64,000 nucleotides of DNA from Sinorhizobium arboris LMG 14919 (GTDB lineage Bacteria > Pseudomonadota > Alphaproteobacteria > Rhizobiales > Rhizobiaceae): positions 2,782,058 through 2,846,057 of the forward strand of contig NZ_ATYB01000014.1 of the NCBI RefSeq assembly GCF_000427465.1. Direction: 5' to 3'. This document shows positions 1 to 8,301 of this stretch, in pieces (positions within the stretch are counted from its first letter, which is position 1; the number at the start of each line of letters is the position of its first letter). A program made the translations under genes and the position numbers. A model generated the notes under the pieces. The model made no database searches. It was not told the origin of the DNA and saw only the letters and a program-made list of their open reading frames with translations.

Positions 1-140
1 CCTATCTTCAAGAATTCCCCTGAATTCCTGCCCTCCGCAAGTCCCTCCGCGGAAATCAGGGAGTAACGCGCTTCTCCCCCAGTTGACTTTCTGAAGCTTC
101 TGGCGGCAAGGCTTTTGCGGATAATAACCGGAGTCTGACG

Positions 141-896
141 ATGTCGAAACCTGTCGTTGCCATCCCATGCGATTTCCGCGAATTCGACGGCAATGTCTGG
201 CATGTTGCTGCCCACCAATACGTCCGTGCGGCCGTCGAGGGCGCCGGGCTTATGGTGTTTCTCGTTCCCGCTCTGGAGTCCGGCAACGAGGTCGATGAGA
301 TCCTCGACCGCGTCGACGGGGTGCTCGCCAGCGGCGCGCGCTCCAACGTCCACCCGTCGCTCTATGGCCGCGAGGCGACCGAAGCGGACGGACCTTTCGA
401 CCCCGGCCGCGATGCGACCAGCCTGCCGCTGATCCGCCGCGCACTCGACCGCGGCGTGCCCCTGTTTGCAATCTGCCGTGGCATACAGGAACTCAATGTC
501 GCGCTTGGCGGCACGCTCGCAACGGAGATCCAGGAGCAGCCCGGCGTCTGGGATCATCGCAAGCCGGAGGTTCCTGATCTCGATGTCGCCTACGGCATTC
601 GCCAGGACGTGGTCGTGAAGGAAGGAAGCTGTCTCGCCCCGGTTCTCGGCACGGGCCGGATAAGGGTCAATTCGCTGCACCGACAGGCGATCGCTGCCGC
701 CGCCCCGCGCCTTGCCGTCGAAGCCGTGGCCGACGACGGGACCATCGAAGCGGTCTCGGTCATCGGCGCCAGGGCCTTCGCCGTCGGCGTGCAGTGGCAT
801 CCCGAATACTGGGTCCGGACCGACGCTCCGTCGGCCGCCCTCTTCAAGGCCTTCGGCGATGCCGCGCGGGCCTATCGTGAGAGCAAGGCCGGCTAG
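141..896 (+). CDS. Gamma-glutamyl-gamma-aminobutyrate hydrolase family protein (class I glutamine amidotransferase fold, peptidase C26)
   Basis: A 251-residue cytoplasmic hydrolase of the PuuD-like class I amidotransferase family, which cleaves gamma-glutamyl amide bonds, for example gamma-Glu-GABA in putrescine breakdown. The catalytic triad is visible: the nucleophile Cys112 in an ICRGIQELN motif, and His220 and Glu222 in QWHPEYW. The length is normal for the family. It stands alone; there is no puuA, puuB or puuC next to it, so the true substrate is open. The upstream 140 bases hold nothing I could assign. The family assignment is firm and the substrate is inferred only from relatives. Confidence 0.88.
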   Translation: MSKPVVAIPCDFREFDGNVWHVAAHQYVRAAVEGAGLMVFLVPALESGNEVDEILDRVDGVLASGARSNVHPSLYGREATEADGPFDPGRDATSLPLIRRALDRGVPLFAICRGIQELNVALGGTLATEIQEQPGVWDHRKPEVPDLDVAYGIRQDVVVKEGSCLAPVLGTGRIRVNSLHRQAIAAAAPRLAVEAVADDGTIEAVSVIGARAFAVGVQWHPEYWVRTDAPSAALFKAFGDAARAYRESKAG

Positions 897-965
897 AGCG
901 GGATGAGGAGAAGCGTGCGGGTTTTCCGCACGCGTCTCCGCGCCTCAACTCGTTAGAAGTCTTCG

Positions 966-1937
966 TCAAAATCGATTTGCGTCGGCGCGCCGGAACGGCG
1001 TCTCGATGACCGGTGTCAAAGCCTCGCCGGTCGAGAACCATGCCTTCAGATTATCGACGACGAGATCGGCCATGGCGTTGCGGGTGACGACCGAGGCCGA
1101 CGCCACATGCGGCAGCAGCGAGACGTTGGGAAACGAAAGCAGCGCTTCCGGAACGGTGGGCTCCTTCTCGAAAACGTCGAGGCCGGCTCCGGCGATCGTG
1201 CCGTTGCGGAGCGCGGCGATGAGCGCCGCCTCGTCCACGGTCGAGCCGCGGCCGACATTGATCAGCACGCCGTTGGGCCCGAGCGCCGAAAGGACATCCG
1301 CATCGACTGCCTTCAACGTGCTCGGCGTCCCGGGTACGATGACGATGAGCGTGTCGACGGCCTCGGCCATGCCCACGAGGCTCGAATGATAGGTATAGGC
1401 CAGTCCTTCGCGCGGCGTGCGCGTGTGATAGGCGATCGCGACGCCGAAGGCTTCGAGCCGACGAGCGATCGCGAGACCGATCCGGCCAAGGCCGAACAGC
1501 CCGACCGTGCGGCCTCGGAGCGAAAGCGGAGAGAGCGGAAAGGCGCCTTCGCGCACCCAGCGGCCCTGCCGCAGCCATTGCTCGGCCTGCGGCAGGAGAC
1601 GCACGGTGTTGAGAAGGAGCCCTATGGCCGTGTCGGCGACTTCCTCCGTCAGGACGTCGGGCGTATTGGTGACGACAATGCCGCGGGCGGCCGCGCGCGA
1701 GACATCGACGCCGTCATAGCCCACGCCGAAATTCGCAACGATCTCGAGGCTGGGGAATGCATCCATCAGCGCCACCGGCAACTTGCCCGAAACGGCGATT
1801 CCGCAAACGTCGTGCATGTCTGCCGTGACGAGAGTTGCATCGGCGCGCTCGATGCGCACGGTCTCGAACATCTCCGGCAGCCGTTCGAGGACCCTCGGGT
1901 TGATCTTACCGGGCACAAGAATTCTAGGACGACTCAT
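966..1937 (-). CDS. D-isomer-specific 2-hydroxyacid dehydrogenase (hydroxypyruvate/glyoxylate reductase type)
   Basis: A 323-residue NAD(P)-dependent dehydrogenase that would reduce a 2-keto acid such as hydroxypyruvate or glyoxylate. The Rossmann motif GLFGLGRIG sits mid-protein. The three catalytic residues of the family are present: Arg in NVGRGSTVDE, Glu in DVFEKEP and His in LLPHVASAS. It lies 73 bases downstream of a LacI-type gene on the same strand, so regulator and enzyme may form a unit. The family is clear, but the natural keto acid cannot be read from the sequence. Confidence 0.9.
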   Translation of the reverse strand: MSRPRILVPGKINPRVLERLPEMFETVRIERADATLVTADMHDVCGIAVSGKLPVALMDAFPSLEIVANFGVGYDGVDVSRAAARGIVVTNTPDVLTEEVADTAIGLLLNTVRLLPQAEQWLRQGRWVREGAFPLSPLSLRGRTVGLFGLGRIGLAIARRLEAFGVAIAYHTRTPREGLAYTYHSSLVGMAEAVDTLIVIVPGTPSTLKAVDADVLSALGPNGVLINVGRGSTVDEAALIAALRNGTIAGAGLDVFEKEPTVPEALLSFPNVSLLPHVASASVVTRNAMADLVVDNLKAWFSTGEALTPVIETPFRRADANRF

Positions 1938-2010
1938 CGGGCTCCCTTTCCGGACATAACGAGAATGCGGACGATCACGCGCGCATCCTGTTCAGACTCG
2001 AAAGGAACGA

Positions 2011-3033
2011 TCAAGCGGTTACGCGAAGCGGTCCGGTGGATTGGCGGATGCGCATTTCCGGTTTGATCAGATGGATGCCGTCGGGTTCATGGCTGCCGGA
2101 AAGCTTGTCCAGGAGCGCGCGCGCCGCGCTGCGGCCCACCTCCGCCTGGCCGTTCCATACGGTCGTTAGCGCCGGCGTCGCGATCGACGCTTCCTCGAGA
2201 TCGTCGTAGCCGGTGACCGAGATGTCGACGCCCGGCACGAGGCCGGCGCGGGCAATGCCGTTCATCATGCCGATAGCGACCAGATCGTTCCAGCAGACGA
2301 CCGCGGTGGGCTTCTGCGGCAGGGAAAGGAGATGCACGGCGGCCTCGAAACCGCCCTGCTTGGAGCGCGGCCCGGGAATGCGCAAGTCCGGGTCGACCTC
2401 GATATTCGCCTTGCGAAGCGCATTGACGTAGCCCTGGTAACGGTCGCGGCCGGTCGAGGTCTGGTCGGTTCCGCCGACCATTGCAATGCAGCGATGGCCG
2501 AGGCCGATGAGATGGTTTGTGGCAAGCGCGATGCCGTAGGCGTCGTCGCCACGGAAGATCGGCACGTCGAGCCCCTCGATCGAACGGGCGATCAGGATCG
2601 CCGGCATCCCGTTGTCCTCGGCAAGCTGAATATCCTGCGGCGGTGTGCCGATGGCGGGCGACATGATGACGCCGTCGCCCCCGAGCTGCAGCAGCGTCTC
2701 GATGAAATCGCGCTGCTTCTCCACGGAATCATAGTGGTTGGAGAGAATGAAGGTCTGCTTGTCGCGATCGAGCTCCGCCTCTATCGCCCTGAGGATCTCA
2801 CCGTAGAACGGGTTCATGATGTCGTGCACGACGACGCCGATGATGCCCGAGCGCGACGTCCTGAGACTTGCGGCGCGGCGGTTGTAGATGTAGCCGAGTG
2901 CGCGCGCCTGTTCCTTGATCTTGTCGCGCGTGACCGCCGCCACAAGCGGGCTGTCGCGCAATGCCAGGGATACCGTCGCCGTGGAAAGGCCGAGTGTTTC
3001 CGCGATTGTCGAAAGCTTGACCTTTTGCGCCAC
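2011..3033 (-). CDS. LacI-family transcriptional regulator
   Basis: A 340-residue DNA-binding regulator. The N-terminal helix-turn-helix reads VKLSTIAETLGLSTATVSLALRD, and a hinge region follows around residue 50 (YIYNRRAASLRT). The rest is a periplasmic-binding-like sugar sensor domain ending in the usual ligand-binding core. It is transcribed toward the 2-hydroxyacid dehydrogenase gene 73 bases downstream, which is the most likely target. Its own upstream region carries two overlapping palindromes built from TTTAAA, a plausible autoregulatory operator. The inducer is unknown. Confidence 0.9.
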   Translation of the reverse strand: MAQKVKLSTIAETLGLSTATVSLALRDSPLVAAVTRDKIKEQARALGYIYNRRAASLRTSRSGIIGVVVHDIMNPFYGEILRAIEAELDRDKQTFILSNHYDSVEKQRDFIETLLQLGGDGVIMSPAIGTPPQDIQLAEDNGMPAILIARSIEGLDVPIFRGDDAYGIALATNHLIGLGHRCIAMVGGTDQTSTGRDRYQGYVNALRKANIEVDPDLRIPGPRSKQGGFEAAVHLLSLPQKPTAVVCWNDLVAIGMMNGIARAGLVPGVDISVTGYDDLEEASIATPALTTVWNGQAEVGRSAARALLDKLSGSHEPDGIHLIKPEMRIRQSTGPLRVTA

Positions 3034-3065
3034 CGTGCCCCCCGATTGCAGTCGCTGCCGTCACC

Positions 3066-3092
3066 AGTTTAAATCTCTTTAAACTGTTTAAA
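3066..3092. promoter_or_regulatory. Overlapping TTTAAA palindromes, candidate LacI operator
   Basis: AGTTTAAA-TCTC-TTTAAACT (3066-3085) is a perfect 8+8 inverted repeat. It overlaps TTTAAAC-T-GTTTAAA (3078-3092), a perfect 7+7 repeat. The pair lies 33 bases upstream of the LacI-type start at 3033. The AT-rich block stands out in GC-rich DNA. Binding by that regulator is inferred from position. Confidence 0.5.
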
Positions 3093-3131
3093 TTATCGCC
3101 GCAATCGGGAAGTTCGAATCCGGGCCGGCCC

Positions 3132-3629
3132 TCAATCCGCAGCTCTGGCGGCCTGCAGATTGCTGTCGACGGCGCGCAGGAGCTTCATGAGGGTGCGCAC
3201 CTGCTTGTCGGTCAAGCCACGCGTTGCGAGCTTCTCGGAATGCTGGCCCGCCTCCGCGATGATCTGCAGGCGGTCGCGGCCCAGATCTGTCAGATAGACC
3301 TTTGTCAGCCGCGCATCGTCCCTGTCCGGCCGGCGTTCGAGAAAGCCCTGGGCTTCCATTCGGCCGATCGTGCGCGTCATCGTCGGCGCCTTGACCCCGA
3401 GCTTGGCCGCCAGCGCCCCGGCCGTAAGCCCGTCCGTCTCGGCGAGGGCGAGCATGACGCCGTCCTGTCCGGCATAGAGTCCGCTTGCAACGAGATTGCG
3501 CGAAAGCACGGTGCGCATCGAGCGGGCCGCCTGGACGAGAACCGAAGCGAGATCGTTCGCCTCGGCGACGATCTCGTCCTTCTTCTTGCCGTTCTTGCCC
3601 TTCTTTTCGGCTTTGCTCTTCTTGCCCAT
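3132..3629 (-). CDS. MarR-family transcriptional regulator with lysine-rich N-terminal tail
   Basis: A 165-residue winged-helix regulator. The core contains the MarR helix-turn-helix (LTAGALAAKLGVKAPTMTRTIGRME) and the wing (RRPDRDDARLTKVYLT). I chose the ATG at 3629 because GGGAGGT precedes it; an upstream in-frame ATG at 3701 would add 24 residues that do not look like protein. The first 20 residues after this start are almost all Lys, Gly, Glu and Asn (starting MGKKSKAEKKGKN), which is unusual for MarR proteins. It is divergent from the creatininase gene, which it may control. Confidence 0.87.
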   Translation of the reverse strand: MGKKSKAEKKGKNGKKKDEIVAEANDLASVLVQAARSMRTVLSRNLVASGLYAGQDGVMLALAETDGLTAGALAAKLGVKAPTMTRTIGRMEAQGFLERRPDRDDARLTKVYLTDLGRDRLQIIAEAGQHSEKLATRGLTDKQVRTLMKLLRAVDSNLQAARAAD

Positions 3630-3675
3630 TGGACCTCCCGCCGAATCCCCTACACTGCACTTATAGCAATAAGGC

Positions 3676-3701
3676 TTGAGATTACGAACTGTATGACTCA
3701 A
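3676..3701. promoter_or_regulatory. Imperfect palindrome in the marR/creatininase intergenic region
   Basis: TTGAGATTAC and GTATGACTCAA are near-inverted arms, one base indel apart, separated by GAACT. They lie between the divergent MarR-type and creatininase genes, where a MarR operator would be expected. The match is imperfect, so this is a weak call. Confidence 0.3.
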
Positions 3702-3741
3702 ATAACGATTTTACGGCAAACCATGCCGAGGACCGAGTAGA

Positions 3742-4533
3742 ATGTCGCTGCCGAAGCCACGCTGGAACGACAATCCCGACGCACTCGCACCTGCCGAGCG
3801 GCGGCGCTGGATCGCGGTGCTGCCGCTCGGCGCACATGAGCAGCACGGGCCGCATCTCCCCTTCGAAACGGACCGGCTGATCGCTGCCGGCATCGTCGAG
3901 CGCGTTATCGCCGCACTGCCACGAACACTGCCCGCGACCTTCCTGCCCGTCGAACCCGTCGGCTATTCGGTGGAGCACATGGACGTGCCCGGCACCCGAA
4001 CACTCGCCTATGACGAGGCGATCGCCCGCTGGCTCGGCATTGCCGGGGACCTTGCCGCGCTCGGCATCCGCAAGTTCGTCATGCTGAACGCGCATGGCGG
4101 CAATTCTCCGCTGATGACCATCGTGGCGACGGAGGCGCGGATACGCTTCCGGATGCTCGCCGTGGCAACGAGCTGGACGCGGTTCGGACAGCCGGATGGC
4201 TGGATCAGCGCCGAGAACAAGGCGGTCGACATCCATGGCGGCGACATCGAGACCTCGGTAATGCTGGCGCTTCACCCGGACAAGGTGGACATTGCGAAGG
4301 CGCGCGATTTTGCCTCGCGCCAGAGTGAATTTGCGCGCTCGTTCAAGCATCTGCGCGCCTACGGGCCGCACGCCTTCGGCTGGAAGATGTCGGATCTCAA
4401 TCCGGATGGCGCCGCCGGCAATGCCGCCGCCGCCAGCGCCCTACGCGGCGAAGCGCTCCTCGGGCATGTGACGAAAGGCATCATCGAGTTGCTTGCGGAC
4501 GTGAACGCCTTCGATGCCGGAGCGTTCGACTGA
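3742..4533 (+). CDS. Creatininase family protein (metal-dependent amidohydrolase)
   Basis: A 263-residue protein of the creatinine amidohydrolase superfamily, metal enzymes that open cyclic amides or cleave formamides and some peptides. Metal-ligand motifs are visible: LPLGAHEQHGPHLPFETD near residue 30, NAHGGNSPL near residue 116, and a later DIHGGDIETS carrying the conserved His, Asp and Glu. The superfamily also includes enzymes of riboflavin/F420 biosynthesis and mycofactocin maturation, so creatinine is not implied. It is divergent from a MarR-type regulator and no pathway partner sits beside it. Confidence 0.85.
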   Translation: MSLPKPRWNDNPDALAPAERRRWIAVLPLGAHEQHGPHLPFETDRLIAAGIVERVIAALPRTLPATFLPVEPVGYSVEHMDVPGTRTLAYDEAIARWLGIAGDLAALGIRKFVMLNAHGGNSPLMTIVATEARIRFRMLAVATSWTRFGQPDGWISAENKAVDIHGGDIETSVMLALHPDKVDIAKARDFASRQSEFARSFKHLRAYGPHAFGWKMSDLNPDGAAGNAAAASALRGEALLGHVTKGIIELLADVNAFDAGAFD

Positions 4534-4647
4534 TTTTCGCCCGCGTCGATCGCGACACAGGTCTGTATTTGCGCATCGCCACCTCATCTCTTATATGAGA
4601 ACCCAACCATCGATGCCCGCGGCGCATCGCCAACACCCGAGGTTCCC

Positions 4648-5742
4648 ATGACTGAAACATCCGCGCAGAAGCCGATACCCGTCACCGTGCTCACGGGCTA
4701 TCTCGGCTCCGGCAAGACGACGCTTCTGAACCGCATCCTCAGTGAGAACCATGGCCGCAAATATGCGGTCATCGTCAACGAATTCGGCGAGATCGGCATC
4801 GACAACGACCTGATCGTCGAGTCGGACGAGGAAATCTACGAGATGAACAACGGCTGCGTCTGCTGCACCGTTCGCGGAGACCTGATCCGTGTCGTCGAAG
4901 GACTGATGCGCCGTCCCGGCCGCTTCGACGCGATCATTGTCGAGACGACGGGTCTTGCCGATCCGGTGCCGGTCGCGCAGACCTTCTTCATGGATGATGA
5001 CGTTCGCGCCAAGACCGAGCTCGACGCCGTCGTGGCGCTCGTCGACGCCAAGCACCTGCCGCTGCGTCTGAAGGACAGCCGGGAGGCCGAGGACCAGATC
5101 GCCTTCGCCGACGTTGTGCTCCTCAACAAGACCGATCTCGTAACGCCGGAGGAACTGGAACGCGTCGAGGCGACCGTGCGCGTCATCAATCCGTCCGCCC
5201 GCATCTATCGCACGCAGCGCTCCGAGATCGACCTCGGCAAGGTGCTCGACCAGGGGGCCTTCAATCTCGACAAGGCGCTCGAGAACGATCCGCACTTCCT
5301 GGATCAGGACGACCACGACCACGTCTGCGGCCCCGATTGCGATCACGACCACCATCATCATCACGATCATCACCATCATGATCACGATCACGACCACGGC
5401 CATCATCATCACCATAACGACGGCCCCTCGCCGATCCATGACGTGACGGTGCAGTCGATCTCGCTGCGCGGGGGCGAAATGAATCCGGACCGCTTCTTCC
5501 CCTGGATCCAGAAGATCACCCAGACCGACGGGCCGAACATCCTGCGCCTCAAGGGCATCATCGCCTTTGCCGGCGACGCGGAGCGTTATGTCGTCCAGGG
5601 CGTCCACATGATCATCGAAGGCGATCACCAACGTCCCTGGAAAGAGGGCGAGAAGCGCGAAAGCAGGCTCGTCTTCATCGGCCGCGATCTCGACCGCGAG
5701 AAGATCGAGCGCACCTTCAAGGCATGCGAAGTCCAGGCATGA
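4648..5742 (+). CDS. CobW/COG0523-family GTP-binding metallochaperone with His-rich loop
   Basis: A 364-residue G3E-family GTPase. The Walker A motif GYLGSGKT is at residues 17-24, the metal-binding CxCC motif (NNGCVCC) at 67-73 and the guanine-specificity motif NKTDL near residue 160. Residues 219-260 form a loop of alternating His and Asp with two Cys, a likely zinc or cobalt store. The C-terminal CobW domain follows. Relatives move Zn2+ into target enzymes under zinc limitation. No clear Zur palindrome was found upstream. A WD40 protein gene follows by 64 bases, probably co-transcribed. The name CobW does not link it to the cob cluster at the far end. Confidence 0.9.
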   Translation: MTETSAQKPIPVTVLTGYLGSGKTTLLNRILSENHGRKYAVIVNEFGEIGIDNDLIVESDEEIYEMNNGCVCCTVRGDLIRVVEGLMRRPGRFDAIIVETTGLADPVPVAQTFFMDDDVRAKTELDAVVALVDAKHLPLRLKDSREAEDQIAFADVVLLNKTDLVTPEELERVEATVRVINPSARIYRTQRSEIDLGKVLDQGAFNLDKALENDPHFLDQDDHDHVCGPDCDHDHHHHHDHHHHDHDHDHGHHHHHNDGPSPIHDVTVQSISLRGGEMNPDRFFPWIQKITQTDGPNILRLKGIIAFAGDAERYVVQGVHMIIEGDHQRPWKEGEKRESRLVFIGRDLDREKIERTFKACEVQA

Positions 5743-5806
5743 TGCCGCAAGGCAGCACCCGGCTTCGGGATAAGATCACGATGAAAAAAGAAAGTCCGTC
5801 GAACTG

Positions 5807-6796
5807 ATGCCGACCGTCGCTCCGCTCGATCTCGAAGGCCACGTCGTCGGCGTGGCTTTCCTCAAGGATGTTCCCTTCTTCGCCGGAGCCGTCGGCACGA
5901 TCCACCGGCTCGATCATGGCCACAAGACGATTGAAGCGCATGACGGATTGCTGTCATTCGTCGTCGACGAGGCGAACGATACGCTGCTGACCGGCGGCGA
6001 AGACGGCAAGGTGATGCGCATTTCGGCAGACGGCACGGCGAACCTCGTTGCCGAAACTGGGCGCAAATGGATCTCGCAAGTTGCGGCCGGACCGCAAGGT
6101 GCAGTCGCTTACGCCTATGGCAAGACAACGCATGTGCGTCTTGCCGACGGCACCACGCGGGAATTTCCCGAGCAGCGCACCGTCGAGGGCATCGCCTTCG
6201 CACCGAAAGGCCTGAGGATCGCCGCCGCGCGCTACAACGGCGTCTCGCTGCACTGGGTGGCCATGGCCGGCCAGCCGGTCGATCTCGAATGGAAAGGCGC
6301 TCATACCGGCGTCACCTTCTCTCCCGACGGACGCTTTGTGGTCACGGCGATGCAGGAAAATGCGCTGCATGGCTGGAAGCTCGATGCAAAGCCCGGGGCG
6401 GAGACGCGGCACATGCGTATGACCGGCTATCCGGCAAAGGTGAAGTCGCTCTCCTGGTCGGCGAAGGGCAAGTGGCTTGCCTCGTCCGGCGCGCCGGCGG
6501 CGATCGTCTGGCCTTTTCAGGGCAAGGACGGGCCGATGGGCAAAGCGCCGCTCGAGCTGGGCACGCGCGCCAATATCATGGTGACGACGGTCGCCTGCCA
6601 TCCGGCAGAAGATGTCGTCGCCATCGGCTATGAGGACGGCATGGTTCTCGCCGCCCGCTTCGCCGACAGCAAGGAGGTGCTGCTGCGCCGCCCGGGCAAT
6701 GGCGCGATCACCGCCATGGCCTGGAACAGAAGCGGCCGCCAGCTTGCTTTTGGCTCGGCCGCCGGCGACTGCGGAGTGGTGGATATCGCTGGGTAG
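5807..6796 (+). CDS. WD40 repeat domain protein, partner of the CobW-type gene
   Basis: A 329-residue beta-propeller protein. Repeated units with the pattern VVTAMQENALHGWKL, SWSAKGKWLASSGAPAAIVW and AWNRSGRQLAFGSAAGDCGVVD show degenerate WD/YVTN-like blades. There is no signal peptide, so it should be cytoplasmic. It starts 64 bases after the CobW-type gene on the same strand, suggesting one transcription unit. Bacterial WD40 proteins usually act as scaffolds. A role in delivering or sensing metal with the GTPase is an inference from adjacency alone. Confidence 0.8.
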   Translation: MPTVAPLDLEGHVVGVAFLKDVPFFAGAVGTIHRLDHGHKTIEAHDGLLSFVVDEANDTLLTGGEDGKVMRISADGTANLVAETGRKWISQVAAGPQGAVAYAYGKTTHVRLADGTTREFPEQRTVEGIAFAPKGLRIAAARYNGVSLHWVAMAGQPVDLEWKGAHTGVTFSPDGRFVVTAMQENALHGWKLDAKPGAETRHMRMTGYPAKVKSLSWSAKGKWLASSGAPAAIVWPFQGKDGPMGKAPLELGTRANIMVTTVACHPAEDVVAIGYEDGMVLAARFADSKEVLLRRPGNGAITAMAWNRSGRQLAFGSAAGDCGVVDIAG

Positions 6797-6854
6797 AACC
6801 CTGATCTTTGCGCGACGCATTTCGACGTGACGGCCCTCCCATTGCCTCTCGAAT

Positions 6855-6893
6855 AGCCCCTCCCCAACCTCTCCCCACAAGGGGAGGGGTTTA
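6855..6893. repeat. Short palindromic intergenic repeat, family A (RIME-like)
   Basis: CCCCTCCCC (6857-6865) and GGGGAGGGG (6881-6889) form a 9-bp perfect stem; an inner CTCCCC/GGGGAG hairpin is also possible. It sits between the convergent WD40 and glyoxalase-fold genes. The left part, AGCCCCTCCCCAACC, is shared with the repeat near 41025. Rhizobial RIME elements look like this. Confidence 0.55.
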
Positions 6894-6931
6894 GCTCGCC
6901 GGCCAGATGGGCAACAGAACGGCCGCTTACC

Positions 6932-7375
6932 TCACCATTCAAGCTCCAGATGCGGCCGCCCATTCGAGGTTCTCTCCACCGTCCGCCCGCTTTCGTCGAC
7001 GGTTGCCGTCACTCGTTGGCGGAATGCCGAGAAACTCTCGAAGGTGACCACATCGACCGGCTCATCGAACCTGAACGTCAGACGATAACGCCCTGTTGCT
7101 CCGAGCGCCTGGACCGAGAGGATTTCCGCTTCGAAGGGCTGGCCGAGATAGTGGCCTCTGACGCGCGAGCCGAGCATCCACGGATTGAAAGGCGGCCGAT
7201 TGCCGACAGCGGCATGGAGCGTGTTCCAATCGCGATAGCCATATTGAGCAGCGATCAATTCAAGCGACTTGGAGTGGCTGATTTCGCCGCCTTCCGGCGC
7301 CAGTCGGGAACGCAGGCGTTTCGCCTGATCCTTCAGCGCGTCGAGCGAGGGAAGGCGTCGTAGTTCATGCGTCAT
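6932..7375 (-). CDS. Small protein of the glyoxalase-like superfamily, function unknown
   Basis: A 147-residue protein. The N-terminal half (LPSLDALKDQAKRLRSRL, then HSKSLELIAAQYGYRDWNTL) resembles the helical module that recurs in rhizobial proteins annotated as glyoxalase superfamily. The C-terminal half is beta-rich. No metal-binding residues of true glyoxalase could be identified. The gene stands alone between a convergent WD40 gene and a divergent LysE-type exporter. I do not know its function. Confidence 0.7.
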   Translation of the reverse strand: MTHELRRLPSLDALKDQAKRLRSRLAPEGGEISHSKSLELIAAQYGYRDWNTLHAAVGNRPPFNPWMLGSRVRGHYLGQPFEAEILSVQALGATGRYRLTFRFDEPVDVVTFESFSAFRQRVTATVDESGRTVERTSNGRPHLELEW

Positions 7376-7642
7376 GACAGGGTCTCCTGCTGTGGCATGC
7401 GATTTCAGGGATGGGTGTCCGCATTGCCATCGGCGCGCATGCCGTATTCGGCGTGACCGTGTCGAAAAAGAGGGGCTTCACCGAAGCTTGACGCTCGCGG
7501 ACGGCAGGGGCCCTCACCCGGCGCTTCCATAGGAGAAAGCCCGGTCGTTGTCAAACGGCCGCCACCGGGCATGACCACGGATCGGCAGCTTGCGCACACG
7601 CCAAAGCTGTGGGAGGACTTGGCATCGTCAAGGGAGGATACC

Positions 7643-8278
7643 ATGAGCGAAATCACCATTCTTGCTTTCGCGCTCGTCGCTTTCATCGGCATCGCGACCC
7701 CCGGACCAACCGTGCTTCTCGCGCTCACCAATGGCTCCCGCTATGGGGTGAAACGGGCAACGGCAGGCATGATCGGCGCGGTGCTTTCCGACTTCGCCCT
7801 GATCGGCGCCGTGGCCCTCGGGCTCGGCGCGCTGCTTGCCGCTTCGGAGTTCTGGTTCTCGGTCGTCAAGTGGCTGGGTGCGGCCTATCTCGCCTTCCTC
7901 GGCATTGCGCTGCTGCGCTCCCGTGGAACGCTGGATATCTCCTCGCAGGTATCGCAAGGGATGGGAGGCGGCACATCGCGCTCGATTTTCATGAAGAGCT
8001 TCCTCGTCGCCGTCACCAACCCCAAGGGCTACCTGTTCTTCTCAGCCTTTCTGCCGCAGTTCGTCGACCCTGCGCTACCGCAAATACCGCAGTACGTCAC
8101 ACTGGCCCTGGTCTTCGCTTCGATCGATTTCGCGGTGATGTTCGGCTATGCGCTGCTCGGCTCGCAGGCTGTCCGCTTTCTGAAACGTTCCGGAGCGATC
8201 TGGCTCGACCGTGTATGCGGCGGCGCATTGCTGGCGCTAGCCGGCTCACTGGCATTCTACCGGCGCGCCACCAACTGA
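7643..8278 (+). CDS. LysE-family amino-acid exporter (RhtB type)
   Basis: A 211-residue inner-membrane exporter with about six hydrophobic segments. The family signature PGPTVLLALTNGSRYG is near the N-terminus and NPKGYLFFSAFLPQF mid-protein. The start at 7643 is preceded by GGGAGGAT at good spacing; an earlier ATG at 7571 would add 24 polar residues before the first membrane helix. Members export homoserine, threonine, lysine or similar. A damaged VOC-family gene follows 23 bases later, probably in the same transcript. The substrate is unknown. Confidence 0.88.
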   Translation: MSEITILAFALVAFIGIATPGPTVLLALTNGSRYGVKRATAGMIGAVLSDFALIGAVALGLGALLAASEFWFSVVKWLGAAYLAFLGIALLRSRGTLDISSQVSQGMGGGTSRSIFMKSFLVAVTNPKGYLFFSAFLPQFVDPALPQIPQYVTLALVFASIDFAVMFGYALLGSQAVRFLKRSGAIWLDRVCGGALLALAGSLAFYRRATN

Positions 8279-8301
8279 CATGCTTGCAGAGAGGAAAACG
8301 G

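Noticed and set aside
5302..5430. Tandem repeat or CRISPR-like array
   Set aside because: The repeated CAC/CAT/GAC codons encode the His/Asp-rich metal loop of the CobW protein.
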